NCBI GenBank assembly: GCA_013824905.1
Contig: PNOO01000031.1
Span: 1 to 15,858 of the forward strand
Source: Syntrophus sp. (in: bacteria)
GTDB lineage: Bacteria > Desulfobacterota > Syntrophia > Syntrophales > UBA5619
Direction: 5' to 3'
Length of the DNA stretch: 15,858 nucleotides
Shown here: one piece after another, positions 14,465 through 15,858 of the stretch
Layout of the letters: each line of letters opens with the position of its first letter
How positions within the stretch are numbered: the first letter of the stretch is position 1
Position numbers and translations under genes: made by a program
Notes under the pieces: model-generated
Database searches by the model: none
What the model was told of the DNA's origin: nothing
Seen by the model: the letters and a program-made list of their open reading frames with translations, nothing else

Positions 14465-15858
14465 TTGCAGACAAACGTTTTCGATCCGTATTTGTGGAAG
14501 AGGTTCTGGCAAATCGCCAGACTTTACTGGTTTGCCGATGAGAGGTGGAATGCCCGTTGGGTCCTGGCCTTGCTGCTTCTCCTTCTGTTCGCCTTTACCG
14601 CCCTGAACGTGGTCCTGAATTTCGTCGGCCGGGATTTCATGACGGCCCTGGCGGAAAAAAACCTGCCCGCATTCAATAAAAATCTTCTTATTTACCTGGG
14701 CGCATTCGTCGTGGCCACGCCGGTCAGCGTCTTTTATTCCTTTATAAGGAAGCGTCTCGGCGTCAACTGGCGCTTGTGGCTCACCAGCCATTTCCTGGAA
14801 CGATACTTTCGGAACCGCGCCTATTACCGGATCAACGACGACAAAAGCATCGACAACCCGGATCAGCGAATTTCTCAGGATATCTCGTCTTTTACCGTGA
14901 CCAGTCTGGGATTCCTCTCCATCCTTTTCTTTTCGCTCGTGCAGCTCATCTCCTTTGTCGGAATCCTGTGGAGCATCTCCATCACCCTGGTCCTGGTCCT
15001 GCTGGCCTATGCCGCCGTCGGGACCGTGGTCACCCTGTTCTTCGGCAAGCGGCTGATCAACCTGAATTTCCAGCAATTGAGGAAAGAGGCCGACCTGCGT
15101 TACGGTCTGGTGCACGTCCGGGACAACGCCGAGTCGATCGCCTTCTTCCGGGGCGAGCAGCGGGAGAAGGGGCAGATCGCGCAGCGGCTCCTGAGCGCCA
15201 TAGGCAACCTGAGATTCCTGATCGGCTGGGAGCGGAATCTGGAATTCTTCACCAAGGGGTACGAGTACGTCATCCTCATCCTGCCGATCGTGGTAATGGC
15301 CCCCATGTATTTTGCCGGCGAAATTAAATTCGGCGTTGTCACCCAGGCCGAAGGGGCGTTCATCCAGGTCCTGAGCGCCCTGTCGGTCATCGTGACGCAG
15401 TTTGAACAGCTGAGTAATTTTGTCGCCGGGATCACCCGTCTGGAGACCTTCTCCACAGCGCTGGAGTCCGACACAAAAGAGAAGACCGGGGAGAGGCCCC
15501 GCATCGCATGGGCGGAGGAATCCCGCCTGGCACTGGAGCATGTCACACTGATGACCCCCGATTACCACCAGACCCTCGTCCGCGATGTGTCCCTCGAAGC
15601 GCCGGCGGGAAAGGGGCTGTTGATCATCGGGCCCAGCGGTGTCGGCAAGAGCTCGCTCCTGAGGGCCGTCGCGGGGCTGTGGGACGCCGGCGAGGGGAGG
15701 ATCGCCCGACCGCCTCTCAAAGAGATGCTGTTCCTCCCCCAGCGTCCTTACATGGTCCTCGGCTCGCTGCGCGAACAGCTCCTCTATCCGCAGGTCGAGC
15801 AGGAGGTCGGCGACGCAGAACTGATGGCCGTACTGGCGAGGGTGAACCTGGCGGATCT
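14465..15858 (+). CDS. ABC transporter, permease-ATPase fusion (SbmA/YddA-type), partial, C-terminus cut by window edge
   Basis: An inner-membrane ABC half-transporter with the ABC_membrane_2 type permease domain (relatives: YddA, SbmA/BacA, peroxisomal ABCD). 464 codons are visible. The N-terminus (QTNVFDPYLWKRFWQIARLY) precedes about six membrane segments at roughly 35-310. DNPDQRI at 130-136 is the conserved loop of this family. The nucleotide-binding domain starts near 355; Walker A is GPSGVGKSS (389-397) and the Q-loop Gln426 is in LPQRPYM. The ABC signature and Walker B lie beyond the edge. Translation starts at TTG 14465, behind AAGGAGG; this unusual start may limit expression. The substrate is unknown: relatives move peptides, cobalamin or fatty acyl-CoA. 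The gene diverges from the transketolase operon and has its own promoter. A long minus-strand frame over the same bases (14420-15568) is a shadow. Confidence 0.92.
   Translation, partial: MQTNVFDPYLWKRFWQIARLYWFADERWNARWVLALLLLLLFAFTALNVVLNFVGRDFMTALAEKNLPAFNKNLLIYLGAFVVATPVSVFYSFIRKRLGVNWRLWLTSHFLERYFRNRAYYRINDDKSIDNPDQRISQDISSFTVTSLGFLSILFFSLVQLISFVGILWSISITLVLVLLAYAAVGTVVTLFFGKRLINLNFQQLRKEADLRYGLVHVRDNAESIAFFRGEQREKGQIAQRLLSAIGNLRFLIGWERNLEFFTKGYEYVILILPIVVMAPMYFAGEIKFGVVTQAEGAFIQVLSALSVIVTQFEQLSNFVAGITRLETFSTALESDTKEKTGERPRIAWAEESRLALEHVTLMTPDYHQTLVRDVSLEAPAGKGLLIIGPSGVGKSSLLRAVAGLWDAGEGRIARPPLKEMLFLPQRPYMVLGSLREQLLYPQVEQEVGDAELMAVLARVNLAD

Noticed and set aside
14302..14541. A 79-codon plus-strand ORF before the ABC gene
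   Set aside because: The predicted promoter at 14341-14369 lies inside it and it overlaps the ABC start by 77 bp. It resembles no family.
14420..15568. A 382-codon minus-strand open frame
   Set aside because: It is antisense to the ABC transporter, whose plus frame shows Walker A, Q-loop and a family-specific DNPDQRI motif. The minus frame is rich in Asp, Gln and Gly with no known domain.

Overview
The window looks like bacterial chromosome, moderately GC-rich with AT-richer stretches. Gene content (a discrete acyl-carrier-protein/ketosynthase lipid cluster, HypA/HypB, a large 7TM hybrid histidine kinase, a transketolase-like enzyme with a family 2 glycosyltransferase) would fit an anaerobic Desulfobacterota/deltaproteobacterial genome (Syntrophus-like). 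That placement is inference from gene content only; there is no rRNA or other marker in the window.

Region 1 (1-5493, minus strand) is a compact type II fatty-acyl or polyene cluster. In transcription order it has a hot-dog 3-hydroxyacyl-ACP dehydratase, an acyl carrier protein, an FAD-dependent CrtI/RetSat-like oxidoreductase, a second acyl carrier protein, a complete FabF-type ketosynthase with an intact Cys-His-His triad, a PlsC-type acyltransferase, and a second ketosynthase cut by the left edge. All catalytic residues that can be checked are present. The combination of dedicated ACPs, condensing enzymes, dehydratase, acyltransferase and phytoene-desaturase-like enzyme recalls aryl-polyene and ladderane-type clusters rather than housekeeping fatty-acid synthesis. 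No ketoreductase or acyl-activating enzyme is visible; they may lie beyond the left edge or be borrowed. This cluster is the best candidate for an undescribed system here.

Region 2 (5603-6621, minus strand) holds hypB and hypA, nickel-insertion proteins for [NiFe] hydrogenase maturation. They overlap by one base and lie upstream of the lipid cluster in the same direction, separated from it by 109 bp. No hydrogenase gene is in the window.

Region 3 (6622-9973) begins with a 385-bp intergenic stretch holding a 12-bp tandem direct repeat and a good plus-strand promoter. It is followed by a 740-residue hybrid kinase (seven membrane segments, PAS, HisKA, HATPase, receiver), a 444-bp gap with one doubtful small ORF, and a 99-residue Cys/His-rich small protein.

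Region 4 (9981-14185, minus strand) is a two-gene operon: a 786-residue transketolase-like enzyme followed, with a 4-bp ATGA overlap, by a 615-residue tandem-domain GT2 glycosyltransferase. Its promoter lies in the 279-bp divergent region shared with region 5 (14465 to the right edge, plus strand), an SbmA/YddA-type ABC permease-ATPase fusion that starts at TTG behind a near-perfect Shine-Dalgarno and is cut by the right edge. Both divergent promoters can be read with 17-bp spacers.
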